From positions 1-50,175 of the forward strand of contig JAWKSZ010000062.1 in NCBI GenBank assembly GCA_041402045.1: 50,175 nucleotides of DNA, in the 5' to 3' direction. Below, one piece after another: positions 33,279 through 41,730 of the stretch. Source of the DNA: JAGQRJ01 sp041402045. Its GTDB lineage: Bacteria; Planctomycetota; J058. How positions within the stretch are numbered: the first letter of the stretch is position 1; each line of letters begins with the position of its first letter. Both the position numbers and the translations under genes were made by a program. The notes beneath the pieces are model-generated. The model was not told the DNA's origin. It saw only the letters and a list, made by a program, of their open reading frames with translations, and did not search any database.

Positions 33279-34379
33279 TCAGCTCTTGCCTGGCTTCTTC
33301 TCCAGCGCCAGTTGCCCGCACGCAGCGAGGATTCGGTCACCCCGTGGCCGGCGCACGTGCACCTTCTCCACGCCCCGCGCGAGCAGCGTCTCTCGGAACG
33401 CCTCCACGTCGTCCATGCTCGGGCGCCCATAGTCGGCGCCCTCGTGGGGGTTGAAGGGGATCAGGTTGATCTTGATCCGATCGGCGACCTCTACCAGGCG
33501 CGACGCCAGCGTATGCGCCTGCGCGATCCCGTCGTTCAGGCCCTTCAGCAGGACGTACTCGAAGGTCACCCGTTGCCGCCGTGACAGCTCGAGCCCCGCC
33601 ACGGTGCCGAGCAGGGCGTCCATGTCGAACTTCCGGTTGACGGGCATGATCTCGCTCCGGATCGCGTCGTCCGGCGCGTTCAGCGAGATCGCCAGGTTGA
33701 CCCCCGTCGCTGCCAAGAAGGCCTCGATCCGGTCCGCCAGGCCCACGGTGCTCACGGTGATCCTGCGCGGCGGGAACGCGATCCCCTGTTCGTCGGTCAA
33801 GATCCGACACGCCGCTGCGGTGCCCTCCTGGTTGTGGAGCGGCTCGCCCATGCCCATGAACACCAGGTTGGTGAGCCTGCGCTCCACCTTCCCAGCCTGC
33901 CCCCGACCCTTCACCTGGACGGTTCGGCCCTCGCCCCTCGCCTCGAGCACTCGCTCCGCTACGAGCACCTGCTCCACGATCTCCCAAGGCTCGAGGTGCC
34001 GCACGAGTCCCATGGTGGCGGTCCTGCAGAAGGTGCAGCCCATGGCGCACCCCACCTGGGTCGAGACGCACAGGGTCCGTCGCTCTCGATCGGGAATGAT
34101 CACCGCCTCGACGCGCTTGCCGTCCTCCAGCGCGATCAAGAGCTTCGTCGTTCCGTCCTCCGCGACCCGGACGTCCGCCGGCTCCAGCCGGGGAACCCGC
34201 GACTCCTTCAGCCGCTCCCGGAGCCCTGCGCTGAGGTCGGTCATGTCCCCGACCGACTCCACCCTTCGCCGCCACACCCAGCGGAACACTTGGTCCCCGC
34301 GGAACGGCTTCTCGCCCAGCTCGGCCATGGCCTGCCGCAGGTGTTCGCGCTCCAGATTCTTGAGGTTCGAGAGGTTCAC
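33279..34379 (-). CDS. rlmN: 23S rRNA/tRNA adenine-C2 methyltransferase RlmN
   Basis: 366 residues, the RlmN length. It is a radical-SAM enzyme that methylates C2 of A2503 in 23S rRNA and A37 in some tRNAs. The FeS cluster site CAMGCTFC gives Cys 111, 115 and 118; the methyl-accepting Cys is in AACGQL near 354. Other family parts are LVFMGMGEPLHN, the STVG motif, INLIPFNPHEG and the C-terminal RGDRILAACGQL. ATG 34379. The 3' end is convergent with the lipoprotein gene. Intact. Confidence 0.96.
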   Translation of the reverse strand: MNLSNLKNLEREHLRQAMAELGEKPFRGDQVFRWVWRRRVESVGDMTDLSAGLRERLKESRVPRLEPADVRVAEDGTTKLLIALEDGKRVEAVIIPDRERRTLCVSTQVGCAMGCTFCRTATMGLVRHLEPWEIVEQVLVAERVLEARGEGRTVQVKGRGQAGKVERRLTNLVFMGMGEPLHNQEGTAAACRILTDEQGIAFPPRRITVSTVGLADRIEAFLAATGVNLAISLNAPDDAIRSEIMPVNRKFDMDALLGTVAGLELSRRQRVTFEYVLLKGLNDGIAQAHTLASRLVEVADRIKINLIPFNPHEGADYGRPSMDDVEAFRETLLARGVEKVHVRRPRGDRILAACGQLALEKKPGKS

Positions 34380-34458
34380 GCCGTCAGCCTATCCGGTTCG
34401 GCGGGCTCCGGGAGCGATTTTGACGGACGGGGAAATAGGTGGGACTGGACTGGAGGGC

Positions 34459-34527
34459 GTCGTCGCTCACGACGCGGACATCGCGTCGCTCCTCGCGCCT
34501 TGCTGGAGCGCAGTTCCACGGGCTGCT
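34459..34527. repeat. Right-half copy of the 163-bp element
   Basis: 69 bp aligning without gaps to 31401-31469 at 63 positions, ending in the same GGGCTGCT. The left inverted repeat and hairpins are absent, so it is a truncated relative. It lies in the intergenic region between rlmN and the radical SAM gene (34380-34697), which otherwise shows nothing I can assign. Confidence 0.7.
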
Positions 34528-34697
34528 CGGCCTCGATCGGAGCCAATGCCGTAAGTTTGACTTCACAATGGGCTTATGTGCGGCCCTGCGGGGCGGCCTG
34601 CGGCCCGACGGGTCACGAAGGGGCGCTCGACGGCGAGCGCGCGAGTGCGCTCACGAAGCTGCTTGGGCGAGGGCAGGACGACCGTCGGAGGAGGGGC

Positions 34698-35795
34698 TCA
34701 GCCCACCGAGCGGCCGTCGCCGAGGCCACGAAACAGAGGGCCCGCGTTCGACCAGGGCGCCGCGATCGGGAGCCTGCGCCCCGCGGGCGTGGCGGGGCCG
34801 AGATCGCTGGACGCGTCGGCGGCCAGACCCTGCAGGGCGTTGGGCTGGGCCGACCAGGGCAGACCCGCCGGTAGCCCGTACTGTCGGCGTAGAACGTGCA
34901 CGACCCGAGCGATTCGATCCCGGACGGGCCAGGGGGGCAGGGGCCCGCGGTACAGACCGCGAAACATGGCCGCGTAGCTGGGGGCATGAGCCTCGGCCCA
35001 CGCCAAGAACGCGTCACGGCTCGCGCCCCGGAGCGTGAGCACCTGCGCCTCCAGGTAGCGGGCGCCCGCTCCCTGAGCTGCGCAGAACACCCGCCGCAGC
35101 TCCCGCGGCCCTTCGGTCAGGCCGGGCAGGATCGGGGCGCAGGCGACGCCGACGTCGAGGTGCGCGCGACGCAGACGTTCGACCGCCTTCAGGCGCAGAG
35201 CCGGCGTGGGAGCCCGGCGCTCGAGGGTCCGCAGCAGGTCCCGATCCACGCTGGGGAGGCCCAGGGTCACACGCAGTTGAGCCACCTCGCTCAGGGGTCG
35301 GAGGAGGTCGAGATCGCGCAGGATCAGGTCCGAGCGGGTGGCGACGATCAACCTCAGGTGACCCGGGTGGGCGCGAGCCGACTCCAGGAGCACCGCCAGG
35401 AGGGCACGGGTCAGTTGGTGTCGGCGCTCGAAGGGTTGGTACGGATCGGTCGCCGTGCCCAGGGCGATCGGCTCGTGCAGGCGACCCTGCTCCGCGAGGC
35501 GGGAGAGGTCCTGGCGCAGGACCTCGGCGGCGTCGCGCTTGGCCTGGATCCGGCGCGAGAATCGGTCGTCCTCCGAGGTCTGGAGCCCGTGCTCACGCCG
35601 GCGGCTGAACTCGCGGGCGAAGCAGAACGTGCAGGCGAACTCGCAGTTCAGGTAGGGGTTGATCGAGTGCGCGAACGGCAGGTGCTCGCCCCGGGTGGGG
35701 TTCAGCGTGTGCTTGCAGGGCACGTGGCCGTAGCGTACGTCGTTGCGCGAGTCCGCCTCGGCCTCGGCGCGTTCCAGGATGTCGGTCCAGGTCAC
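34698..35795 (-). CDS. SPL-like radical SAM protein (Rv2578c type)
   Basis: 365 residues. The cluster motif CEFACTFC (Cys 51, 55, 58) follows FAHSINPYLN, as in the SplB/Rv2578c family, whose best-studied member repairs spore photoproduct in DNA but whose wider group is uncharacterised. Further family signs are IALGTATDPYQPFER, the ATRSDLILRDLDLL segment and GVACAPILPGLTEG. GTG 35795 has AGGAGC upstream. The last 45 residues (after LPWSAQPNALQ) look less conserved. Neighbours are rlmN and a SAM hydrolase. Confidence 0.85.
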   Translation of the reverse strand: MTWTDILERAEAEADSRNDVRYGHVPCKHTLNPTRGEHLPFAHSINPYLNCEFACTFCFAREFSRRREHGLQTSEDDRFSRRIQAKRDAAEVLRQDLSRLAEQGRLHEPIALGTATDPYQPFERRHQLTRALLAVLLESARAHPGHLRLIVATRSDLILRDLDLLRPLSEVAQLRVTLGLPSVDRDLLRTLERRAPTPALRLKAVERLRRAHLDVGVACAPILPGLTEGPRELRRVFCAAQGAGARYLEAQVLTLRGASRDAFLAWAEAHAPSYAAMFRGLYRGPLPPWPVRDRIARVVHVLRRQYGLPAGLPWSAQPNALQGLAADASSDLGPATPAGRRLPIAAPWSNAGPLFRGLGDGRSVG

Positions 35796-35900
35796 GAGAG
35801 CTCCTGTCCTAACAAGAGACTAACGCATGGGACTGACAAAACCCGAAGAAAGGATGGCGGCGCGGAGGGGCAGGGCTTAGCATGACCGCGGAGTGAGCCG

Positions 35901-36683
35901 TTGAGCGCGCCATGCATAAGCCTGCTGACCGACTTTGGGGTGCAGGACACCTACGTCGGGGTCATGCACGGGGTGATCGCCGGGATCGCGCCTCCACGGA
36001 CGCGCATCGTCGACCTCTCCCACGAGGTTGCTCCCCAGGACGTGGCGGGCGCCGCGTTCTATTGGGAGCAGGCGCTCCCCTACTTTCCCGTGGGGAGCGT
36101 GCACCTGGCGGTGGTCGATCCCGGGGTGGGGACGGCGCGACGGATCGTGTTCGCGCGGCGCGCGACGGACCTGCTGGTGGCCCCGGACAACGGGCTGCTC
36201 ACCCCCTTCGTGGGCGAGGCGGAGGTGTTCGAACTGACCGCCCACGTTGCCCTCGCCGGCTGCAGCACGACCTTTCATGGACGGGACGTGTTCTCGCCGC
36301 TCGCCGCGCGCCTGGCGCGGGGTGAGGCCCCCGAGGATCTGGGGCGCGTCGTGCCGGCGAGCTCCCTCGTCCCGCTCGAGCGCGCCCAGGCGCGGCAGGT
36401 CAGCCCCGGGGTCTGGTGCGGGACCGTCGTCCACGTGGATCGCTTCGGGAACCTGATCACGAATCTGCCCAGCGCCCTGGGCGGCGTGCGCTCCCTCAGC
36501 GTGGGAGGCCACACGGTGTCGGGTCCGGTGGCGCGGAGCTACGCCGAGCGTGAGGCCGGCAGCGCGATGGTCGTCGCGGGCTCCAGCGGGTGGCTCGAGG
36601 TGTCGATCTCGATGGGAGACGCGGCGGGCGTTCTCGGCGTGGTCCGCGGGGCAGAGGTGCGCCTCGACGTCGCTCCAAGCTAA
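35901..36683 (+). CDS. SAM hydroxide adenosyltransferase/SAM hydrolase (DUF62)
   Basis: 260 residues. Family members split S-adenosylmethionine with water into adenosine and methionine; relatives are fluorinase and chlorinase. The motifs are ISLLTDFGVQDTYVGVMHG with the substrate-binding Asp, VDLSHEVAPQDV, VHLAVVDPGVGTARR, LLVAPDNGLLTPF, GRDVFSPLAARLA, and the C-terminal VDRFGNLITNLP. The start is TTG 35901, eight bases after GGAG; an ATG at 35912 is out of frame. It is oriented toward the ribosomal operon but separated by a 165-bp leader. Confidence 0.92.
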   Translation: MSAPCISLLTDFGVQDTYVGVMHGVIAGIAPPRTRIVDLSHEVAPQDVAGAAFYWEQALPYFPVGSVHLAVVDPGVGTARRIVFARRATDLLVAPDNGLLTPFVGEAEVFELTAHVALAGCSTTFHGRDVFSPLAARLARGEAPEDLGRVVPASSLVPLERAQARQVSPGVWCGTVVHVDRFGNLITNLPSALGGVRSLSVGGHTVSGPVARSYAEREAGSAMVVAGSSGWLEVSISMGDAAGVLGVVRGAEVRLDVAPS

Positions 36684-36848
36684 TACCATCCCTGGACTTG
36701 CAGGGTCCTCGCCCGGGAAAGCAAAAGGTTTTCCTTTTAGGCTTCCGTTCCCGGAACCCAGCGTTAAACTCTGTGACTTTCCACCAGTGGAATCGGTATG
36801 CCAGTCGCCCACGCGAACGTCTCGCGTGGCGTGAGCAAAGGAATCGCC
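36684..36848 (+). promoter_or_regulatory. Leader/promoter region of the ribosomal operon
   Basis: 165 bp between the SAM hydrolase and rpmJ, distinctly A/T-richer (36720-36790) than the surroundings, as expected for a promoter. It contains AAAAGG-TTTT-CCTTTT (36722-36740 area) and a perfect 8-bp hairpin CCACGCGA/TCGCGTGG (36809-36829) about 20 bases before the rpmJ ATG. AAAGGA precedes the start. The hairpin could be a translational-control or attenuation structure; no known r-protein leader motif was recognised. Confidence 0.45.
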
Positions 36849-36962
36849 ATGAAGGTCAGGTCGTCGGTAAAGCGCATCTGTGAGCACTGCAAGATCGTGC
36901 GCCGGCGCGGCGTCGTGCGCGTGATCTGCACGAACCCGAAGCACAAGCAAAGGCAGGGCTGA
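36849..36962 (+). CDS. rpmJ: Large ribosomal subunit protein bL36
   Basis: 37 residues starting MKVRSSVKRICEHCKIVRRR. The zinc-ribbon ligands CEHC and a downstream C...H (CTNPKH) are present, so it is the zinc-binding form of L36. It has the usual family length. An AAAGGA sits six bases upstream of the ATG. It is the first gene of the rpmJ-rpsM-rpsK-rpoA-rplQ cluster, three bases before rpsM. Confidence 0.95.
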   Translation: MKVRSSVKRICEHCKIVRRRGVVRVICTNPKHKQRQG

Positions 36963-36965
36963 GCT

Positions 36966-37349
36966 ATGCCTCGTCTCGTCGGTGTCGACATCCCCAACGA
37001 AAAGCGCGTCTGCATCTCGCTGACCTACATCTACGGAATCGGGCGCGACGCGGCCCAGCGCATCCTGGCCGCCACCAACGTGAACCCTGACGTCCGCGCG
37101 AAGGACTTGACCGAGGACGAGCTCAAGAAGATCGCGATGGAGATCGAGCAAAACCACACCGTCGAGGGCGCCTTGCGCCGTCAGGTGCAAGGAAACGTGC
37201 AGCGGCTGAAGGATATCGGCTGCTGGCGTGGCCTTCGTCACCGCAAGGGCTTGCCCCTGCGGGGTCAGCGCACCAAGACGAATGCGCGGACCCGCAAGGG
37301 TAAGGCGAAGACCGTGGCGGGCAAGAAGAGCATCAAGAGCATGCGGTAA
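36966..37349 (+). CDS. rpsM: Small ribosomal subunit protein uS13
   Basis: 127 residues: MPRLVGVDIPNEKRVCISLT, YIYGIGRDAAQRIL, the RLKDIGCWRGLRHRKGLP segment and the basic C-terminus GQRTKTNARTRKGKAK. Normal length and order. S13 sits in the head of the 30S subunit and contacts tRNA and the 50S bridge. It follows rpmJ by three bases and precedes rpsK by five. Confidence 0.98.
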   Translation: MPRLVGVDIPNEKRVCISLTYIYGIGRDAAQRILAATNVNPDVRAKDLTEDELKKIAMEIEQNHTVEGALRRQVQGNVQRLKDIGCWRGLRHRKGLPLRGQRTKTNARTRKGKAKTVAGKKSIKSMR

Positions 37350-37354
37350 CGGCT

Positions 37355-37780
37355 ATGAGCGAAGAGCAAACCACTACCCCGACCCCGACCCCCGACGCCG
37401 AGGGCGCGATCCGCGGCAAGAAGGGCAAGCGCAACGTCTCCCGTGGCGTGGCGCACATCAAGTCGACCTTCAACAACACGATCATCACGATCACCGACAA
37501 GACCGGCGGCGCGGTCTGCTGGACCTCGGCGGGAACCATCGGCTACAAGGGCTCGCGCAAGTCGACCCCCTTCGCCGCGCAGCGCGCGGCCGAGGAGCTG
37601 GCGATCAAGGCCAAGAAGATGGGCGTGCGCGAGGTCGAGGTCCGCGTGAGCGGTCCCGGCAGCGGTCGCGAGAGCGCCGTCCGCGCGCTCAAGGCCGCCG
37701 GGCTCGAGATCCGTTCGATCGAGGACGTGACCCCGCTCCCGCACAACGGCTGCCGGCCGAAGAAGAAGCGTCGAGTCTAG
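37355..37780 (+). CDS. rpsK: Small ribosomal subunit protein uS11
   Basis: 141 residues with a slightly extended, Thr/Pro-rich N-terminus (SEEQTTTPTPTPDAEG) before the conserved core: AHIKSTFNNTIITITDKTG, GYKGSRKSTPFAAQ, VRVSGPGSGRESAVRAL and a C-terminal HNGCRPKKKRRV. S11 lies on the 30S platform. The gene normally next in line (rpsD) is absent; 194 bp follow before rpoA. Confidence 0.98.
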   Translation: MSEEQTTTPTPTPDAEGAIRGKKGKRNVSRGVAHIKSTFNNTIITITDKTGGAVCWTSAGTIGYKGSRKSTPFAAQRAAEELAIKAKKMGVREVEVRVSGPGSGRESAVRALKAAGLEIRSIEDVTPLPHNGCRPKKKRRV

Positions 37781-37974
37781 AGGAGGCCTCGCCCCTCGAG
37801 ACGCTCCCCCTCGACCGTTGGATCGCGGCGAGGACCCCGGGAGCACCTGCCTGTGGCGGGTGACTACCGATCCCTAGGGCACAGACATACACCAATCCAA
37901 AACCGAGGTGTTGGGACTCCAGGCGCGAGCCGAGCCCCAACACCTTGCTGCAGTCGGACGAGAGGTCTCCAGCT
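37781..37974. other. rpsK-rpoA gap, rpsD absent
   Basis: 194 bp with no gene where many bacteria keep rpsD (about 620 bp). The first 60 bp are G/C-rich and the rest moderately A/T-richer. GAGAGG near 37961 is the rpoA Shine-Dalgarno. No rpsD fragment was seen in any frame. Confidence 0.6.
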
Positions 37975-39030
37975 ATGGCAATGCGAGTTCGCTGGCGTGG
38001 GTTCGAGCTCCCCACCCGTATCGTGGTCGACGAAGAGACGCGCACCGACACCTACGCGAAGTTCTCCGTGGAGCCCTTCCAGCGCGGGTACGGCACGACG
38101 GTCGGCAACAGCCTGCGGCGCGTGCTGGTCTCCTCGATCGAGGGGGCGGCGGTCACCCACGTCAAGTTCGAGGGTGTGGATCACGAGTACGACACGATCC
38201 CTGGCGTCTACGAGGACGTTACGGACATCAAGCTCAACCTCAAGGAGCTGCTCGTGCGCCTGGCCCCCGGGGCCAACTCGGGCGTGCTGAAGCTGAACTC
38301 CACCGAGGTGGGTGAAGTCACCGCGGGCGACCTCGAGCACGACCACAACGTCGAGATCGTGAACCCGGGGCACCACCTGGCCCGGATCACCGAGGACGGC
38401 GGCAAGCTCAAGGCCGAGATCCACGTGTCGCGGGGGCGTCGCTACCGCAGCGAGGAGGAGAACCTCCCTGGGATCGAGCAGGAGGTCGGGGTGATCCCGA
38501 TCGCCTCGTTCTTCAGCCCTGTCAAGCGCGTGCGCTGGCACACCGAGGACACCCGCGTCGGCCAGTTGACCGACTACGACAAGCTGGTGCTCGAGATCTG
38601 GACCGACGGTCGCGTGACCCCCGAGAACGCGCTGGTCGAGGCCTCCAAGATCCTGCGCAAGCACCTGAACCCGTTCATTCACTACTTCGAGCTGGGCAAG
38701 GAGCTCAAGGCGGAGTTCGGTGAGGGCCTCACCGAGGGCGACGTGACCCCCGTCGGCTCGGGCGCGTCCGACGACGTGCAGCGCGAGGTGCTCTACCAGC
38801 AGTTCATTCTGCCGGTCTCCGAGCTCGACCTCTCGGTGCGCGCGGCGAACTGCCTCGAGTCCGAGAACATTCGCACGATCGGCGACCTCTGCCGTCGGCG
38901 CGAGGAGGACCTCTCCAAGGTGCGCAACTTCGGTCGCGTGACCCTCAAGGAGATCGAGAAGAAGCTCGCCGAGCGCGGCATGAGCCTGGGCATGACCGAA
39001 GAGGTCGACAGCATTCTGGCCGGACGCTAG
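37975..39030 (+). CDS. rpoA: RNA polymerase alpha subunit
   Basis: 351 residues, typical. The N-terminal assembly domain has RGYGTTVGNSLRRVLVSS and EGAAVTHVKFEGVDHEY. The C-terminal domain has VRAANCLESENIRTIGDL and VRNFGRVTLKEIEKKLAERG, which bind UP elements and activators. ATG 37975 (MAMRVRWRGFELP) is chosen for the GAGAGG upstream and conserved N-terminal length; the earlier in-frame codons look non-coding. The gene is followed by four hairpins. Confidence 0.97.
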   Translation: MAMRVRWRGFELPTRIVVDEETRTDTYAKFSVEPFQRGYGTTVGNSLRRVLVSSIEGAAVTHVKFEGVDHEYDTIPGVYEDVTDIKLNLKELLVRLAPGANSGVLKLNSTEVGEVTAGDLEHDHNVEIVNPGHHLARITEDGGKLKAEIHVSRGRRYRSEEENLPGIEQEVGVIPIASFFSPVKRVRWHTEDTRVGQLTDYDKLVLEIWTDGRVTPENALVEASKILRKHLNPFIHYFELGKELKAEFGEGLTEGDVTPVGSGASDDVQREVLYQQFILPVSELDLSVRAANCLESENIRTIGDLCRRREEDLSKVRNFGRVTLKEIEKKLAERGMSLGMTEEVDSILAGR

Positions 39031-39037
39031 TTTTCCG

Positions 39038-39137
39038 GGGGGCCGGGCTGGCCCCCTCGCCCCGCGGCGGCGCCGCGGGGCACGCAATCCACGGGGGCCT
39101 CGCCGAGGCCCGCCGCCACCCACGAGCCGAGGCTCGT
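39038..39137 (+). promoter_or_regulatory. Four consecutive hairpins between rpoA and rplQ
   Basis: In 100 bp: GGGGGCC/GGCCCCC (39038-39056), a 10-bp perfect GCCCCGCGGC/GCCGCGGGGC (39059-39081), GGGCCTC/GAGGCCC (39095-39111) and ACGAGCC/GGCTCGT (39122-39137). They occupy nearly all of the 123-bp spacer. A T4 run (39031-39034) directly follows the rpoA stop. They may slow RNA polymerase, protect mRNA ends, or set the relative yield of L17. Confidence 0.6.
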
Positions 39138-39153
39138 AAGGACGTAACTCGCC

Positions 39154-39696
39154 ATGAGACACCGCAAAGCTGGCAAGCGCCTTGGTCGCCGCAAGGAAGA
39201 GCGGATCGCGCTCGCGCGCAACCTCACCCGCTCCCTGTTCTTGCAGTTCGGCACCGAGCGTGAGTTCATTCTGACCACGAGCACCAAGGCCAAGTGGGTC
39301 AAGCCCTTCGCCGAGCGCTGCATCACCCTCGGGGTCAAGGGCTACCGCGAGCTGCAGAAGGCTGCGGACGCCAACGGCGGCTCGATCGCTGACCTCAAGA
39401 AGCAGCAGACCGAGGAGAAGAAGAAGTTCAAGGACTTCGGCCCCAAGGTCCGCGAGCACCTGAGCAAGTCGATCCACTACCGCCGCGAGGCGACCAAGCG
39501 TCTGCGCGACCCCGAGGCCGTGCGGCAGCTCTTCGACTCGATCGCTGAGCGCTACCTGCAGCGCCCGGGTGGCTACCTGCGCGTGCTCAAGACGACCAAG
39601 GTCGCCCTGGGCGACGGCTCGCCCCGGAGCCTGCTCGGCTTCGTCGGCGGCGAAGAGGGCCCGGCCAAGCCTGCGACGAGCGAAGCCTCCAGCTAG
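39154..39696 (+). CDS. rplQ: Large ribosomal subunit protein bL17, with insertion
   Basis: 180 residues against about 120 in E. coli. The N-terminus MRHRKAGKRLGRRKEERIAL and the closing RPGGYLRVLKTTKVALGDGS are typical. Between the ITLGVKGYRELQ segment and the REATKRLRDPEAVRQLFDSI segment lies an insertion of roughly 45 residues rich in Lys/Glu (KKQQTEEKKKFKDFG). A Ser/Ala-rich tail of about 20 residues is also extra. L17 sits at the exit-tunnel side of the 50S subunit, where an added loop would be surface-exposed. ATG 39154. Confidence 0.95.
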   Translation: MRHRKAGKRLGRRKEERIALARNLTRSLFLQFGTEREFILTTSTKAKWVKPFAERCITLGVKGYRELQKAADANGGSIADLKKQQTEEKKKFKDFGPKVREHLSKSIHYRREATKRLRDPEAVRQLFDSIAERYLQRPGGYLRVLKTTKVALGDGSPRSLLGFVGGEEGPAKPATSEASS

Positions 39697-39724
39697 GCCG
39701 CCTTCTGGGCAGTGGCACCCCGCA

Positions 39725-39749
39725 CGAGCCGGCGCAGCGCGCCGGCTCG
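39725..39749 (+). terminator. Terminator of the ribosomal operon
   Basis: An 11-bp perfect stem (CGAGCCGGCGC at 39725-39735, GCGCCGGCTCG at 39739-39749) with a three-base loop, followed by CGTCGTTGGTTGCTCCTT, which is T-rich for this genome. It begins 29 bases past the rplQ stop. Confidence 0.75.
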
Positions 39750-39864
39750 CGTCGTTGGTTGCTCCTTGTGAAGCGGCGGCGGCGGCGCGCGTCCGAGACC
39801 TGCCCTCGGGGGCTGCGCTTCTCCTGGGGCTTGCTACCCTGATCCGGCCCTTGAGGAGGCCCCA

Positions 39865-40839
39865 ATGACTCGCGCCCTCGCCTTCGCTTGCACCCTCGCG
39901 TTTACCCTGCCCTCGTCGGCCCTGGCCTGGGGGCAGAACGGCCACCGGGTCGTGGGACATCTGGCTGACGAGCGCCTGGACCCCGCCGTGGCGGCCAAGG
40001 TCAAGGAGCTGCTCAAGGGCGAAGACCTCGCCATGGTCAGCACCTGGGCTGACGAGGTGCGCAGCGACCCGCGCTACCACCATGGCTCTTGGCACTACAC
40101 CTCCGTCCCGGACGGTGAGGCCTACAGCGACGCAGAGCGCAGCGGCGGCGAGGGCAAGGAGGATATCGTCGAGGCCCTCATGCTGAACCTCGGGATCCTG
40201 CGCGACACGGAGCGTAGCGCCGAGGAGCGTGGGATCGCCTTGCGCTGGATCTGCCACCTCGTGGGCGACCTGCACCAGCCCCTACACGTGGGGCGCGCCA
40301 AGGACCGCGGCGGGAACTCGATCCACTGCACCTGGGCAGCGGAGTACGGCGGCGAGCCGGAGCTGCACGGGGAGCGTGTGCAGAAGAAGGTCGAGAAGAT
40401 CCTGGAGCGCGCCAAGGCCCTGGAGGAGGACCCGACCCCGCAGGCGACCGCGGAGACCCTGGCGCAGGCCCTCGAGGTGCTCGAGGCGATCGCGCGGCGC
40501 GAGGTCGAGAGCGGCTCGAACCTGCACTCGATCTGGGACACGCACCTGATCGAAATGAAGCAGCTCGCCTACCGCGACTACGCGCGGTTCCTGCTGGCCA
40601 AGCGGGGGACCAAGGAAGAGGCCGGGTGGGCTGGCTTCGAGCTGGACGGCGCGCGGGACGCGATCCTGGCCTGGACCGCGGAGTCCATCGAGCTGCGCCC
40701 GCAGGCCTACGAGCCGCCGCGCAACGACCGCTACGGGCACTACACCTATCGCGACCAGAAGATCGACCTCGTCGATCAGCGCCTGCACCAGGCCGGCGTG
40801 CGCCTGGCGCGTCTGCTCAACGTCGCCCTGGCGGAGTAG
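39865..40839 (+). CDS. S1/P1-type nuclease
   Basis: 324 residues. A signal peptide (1-21) is cleaved before W22, which in this family is the N-terminal Trp that binds zinc (WGQNGHRVVG). The further zinc ligands are in TWADEVR, the WHY segment, HLVGDLHQPLHVG and NLHSIWDTHLIE. Such enzymes cut single-stranded DNA and RNA outside the cytoplasm. ATG 39865 has GAGGAGG upstream. The following gene starts three bases after the stop, so the two may be cotranscribed. Confidence 0.93.
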   Translation: MTRALAFACTLAFTLPSSALAWGQNGHRVVGHLADERLDPAVAAKVKELLKGEDLAMVSTWADEVRSDPRYHHGSWHYTSVPDGEAYSDAERSGGEGKEDIVEALMLNLGILRDTERSAEERGIALRWICHLVGDLHQPLHVGRAKDRGGNSIHCTWAAEYGGEPELHGERVQKKVEKILERAKALEEDPTPQATAETLAQALEVLEAIARREVESGSNLHSIWDTHLIEMKQLAYRDYARFLLAKRGTKEEAGWAGFELDGARDAILAWTAESIELRPQAYEPPRNDRYGHYTYRDQKIDLVDQRLHQAGVRLARLLNVALAE

Positions 40840-40842
40840 CCC

Positions 40843-41730
40843 GTGCGCGCGCTGGTGATCGGAGCCTCGGGCCAGATCGGGGGCCACCTCCGCAGTCAGC
40901 TCCTGGCGCGGGGCGACGAGGTCGTGGGCACCTACGGCTCGGTCGCCCAGCCAGGGCTGCGCGCCCTCGACCTCGAGGACCCAGACGCCGCCTGCGCGCT
41001 GGTGGCGGAGGTCCGGCCGGACGTGGTGCTCCTCCCCGCGGGCTGGACCTGGGTCGACGGCAACGAGGACGACCGCGCGCGCTCGTTCCTGCTCAACTGC
41101 GAGGTCCCGCGCCGAATCGCCGAAGCCTGCCGCGACGTCGGCGCGGTGTTCGTGACCTACTCCACCGACTACGTGTTCGACGGCGCCGCGGGCCCCTACG
41201 CCGAGGACGACCCCGTGCACCCGCTGAACGTCTACGGGGAGGCCAAGCTCCAGGCTGAGCGCGAGCTCCAGGCGACCGGCGCCGAGTGCCTCGTGCTGCG
41301 CACGACCACCGTCTACGGTCCCGAGACCCAGGGCAAGAACTTCGTCTACCAGCTCGTGCGGCGCCTGCGCGCCGGGCAGCCCTTCAAGATCCCCTCGGAT
41401 CAGGTCGCGACCCCGAGCTACGGACCAGACGTCGCCGCGGCGACCCTCGGCCTGCTCGAGCGAGGGGCTCGCGGCGTCTGGCACGTAGCGGGTCCCGACG
41501 TGCTCGATCGCGCAGCCTTCGCCCTCGTGGCGTGCGACGTGTTCGACCTCGACTACGACGCGATCGAGGTCAAGACCACCGCTGAGCTGGGGCAGCGCGC
41601 GGAGCGCCCCCTGCTCGCGGGGCTCAAGACCGACAAGCTGCGGGCCGCGGGGCTCCAGGTGCGCGGCGTGCGCGAGGGCCTCCAGGCCATGCACGCGGCG
41701 ATCGAGGCGGGCGAGGCCGTCGCGCCTTAG
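40843..41730 (+). CDS. RmlD-like NAD(P)-dependent sugar reductase
   Basis: 295 residues, extended-SDR. VIGASGQIGGHL is the cofactor loop; YSTDYVFDG and NVYGEAKLQAE give the Tyr and Lys of the YxxxK catalytic pair. LVLRTTTVYGPETQGKNF and PSDQVATPSYGPDVAAATL are typical of dTDP-4-dehydrorhamnose reductases and their MAT2B relatives. The substrate is inferred, not seen. GTG 40843, directly after the nuclease gene. A bidirectional terminator follows. Confidence 0.88.
   Translation: MRALVIGASGQIGGHLRSQLLARGDEVVGTYGSVAQPGLRALDLEDPDAACALVAEVRPDVVLLPAGWTWVDGNEDDRARSFLLNCEVPRRIAEACRDVGAVFVTYSTDYVFDGAAGPYAEDDPVHPLNVYGEAKLQAERELQATGAECLVLRTTTVYGPETQGKNFVYQLVRRLRAGQPFKIPSDQVATPSYGPDVAAATLGLLERGARGVWHVAGPDVLDRAAFALVACDVFDLDYDAIEVKTTAELGQRAERPLLAGLKTDKLRAAGLQVRGVREGLQAMHAAIEAGEAVAP

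Noticed and set aside
34560..34697. Possible small gene or tRNA between rlmN and the radical SAM gene
   Set aside because: No cloverleaf, no Shine-Dalgarno plus start with sensible peptide; only the element fragment at 34459-34527 is supported nearby.
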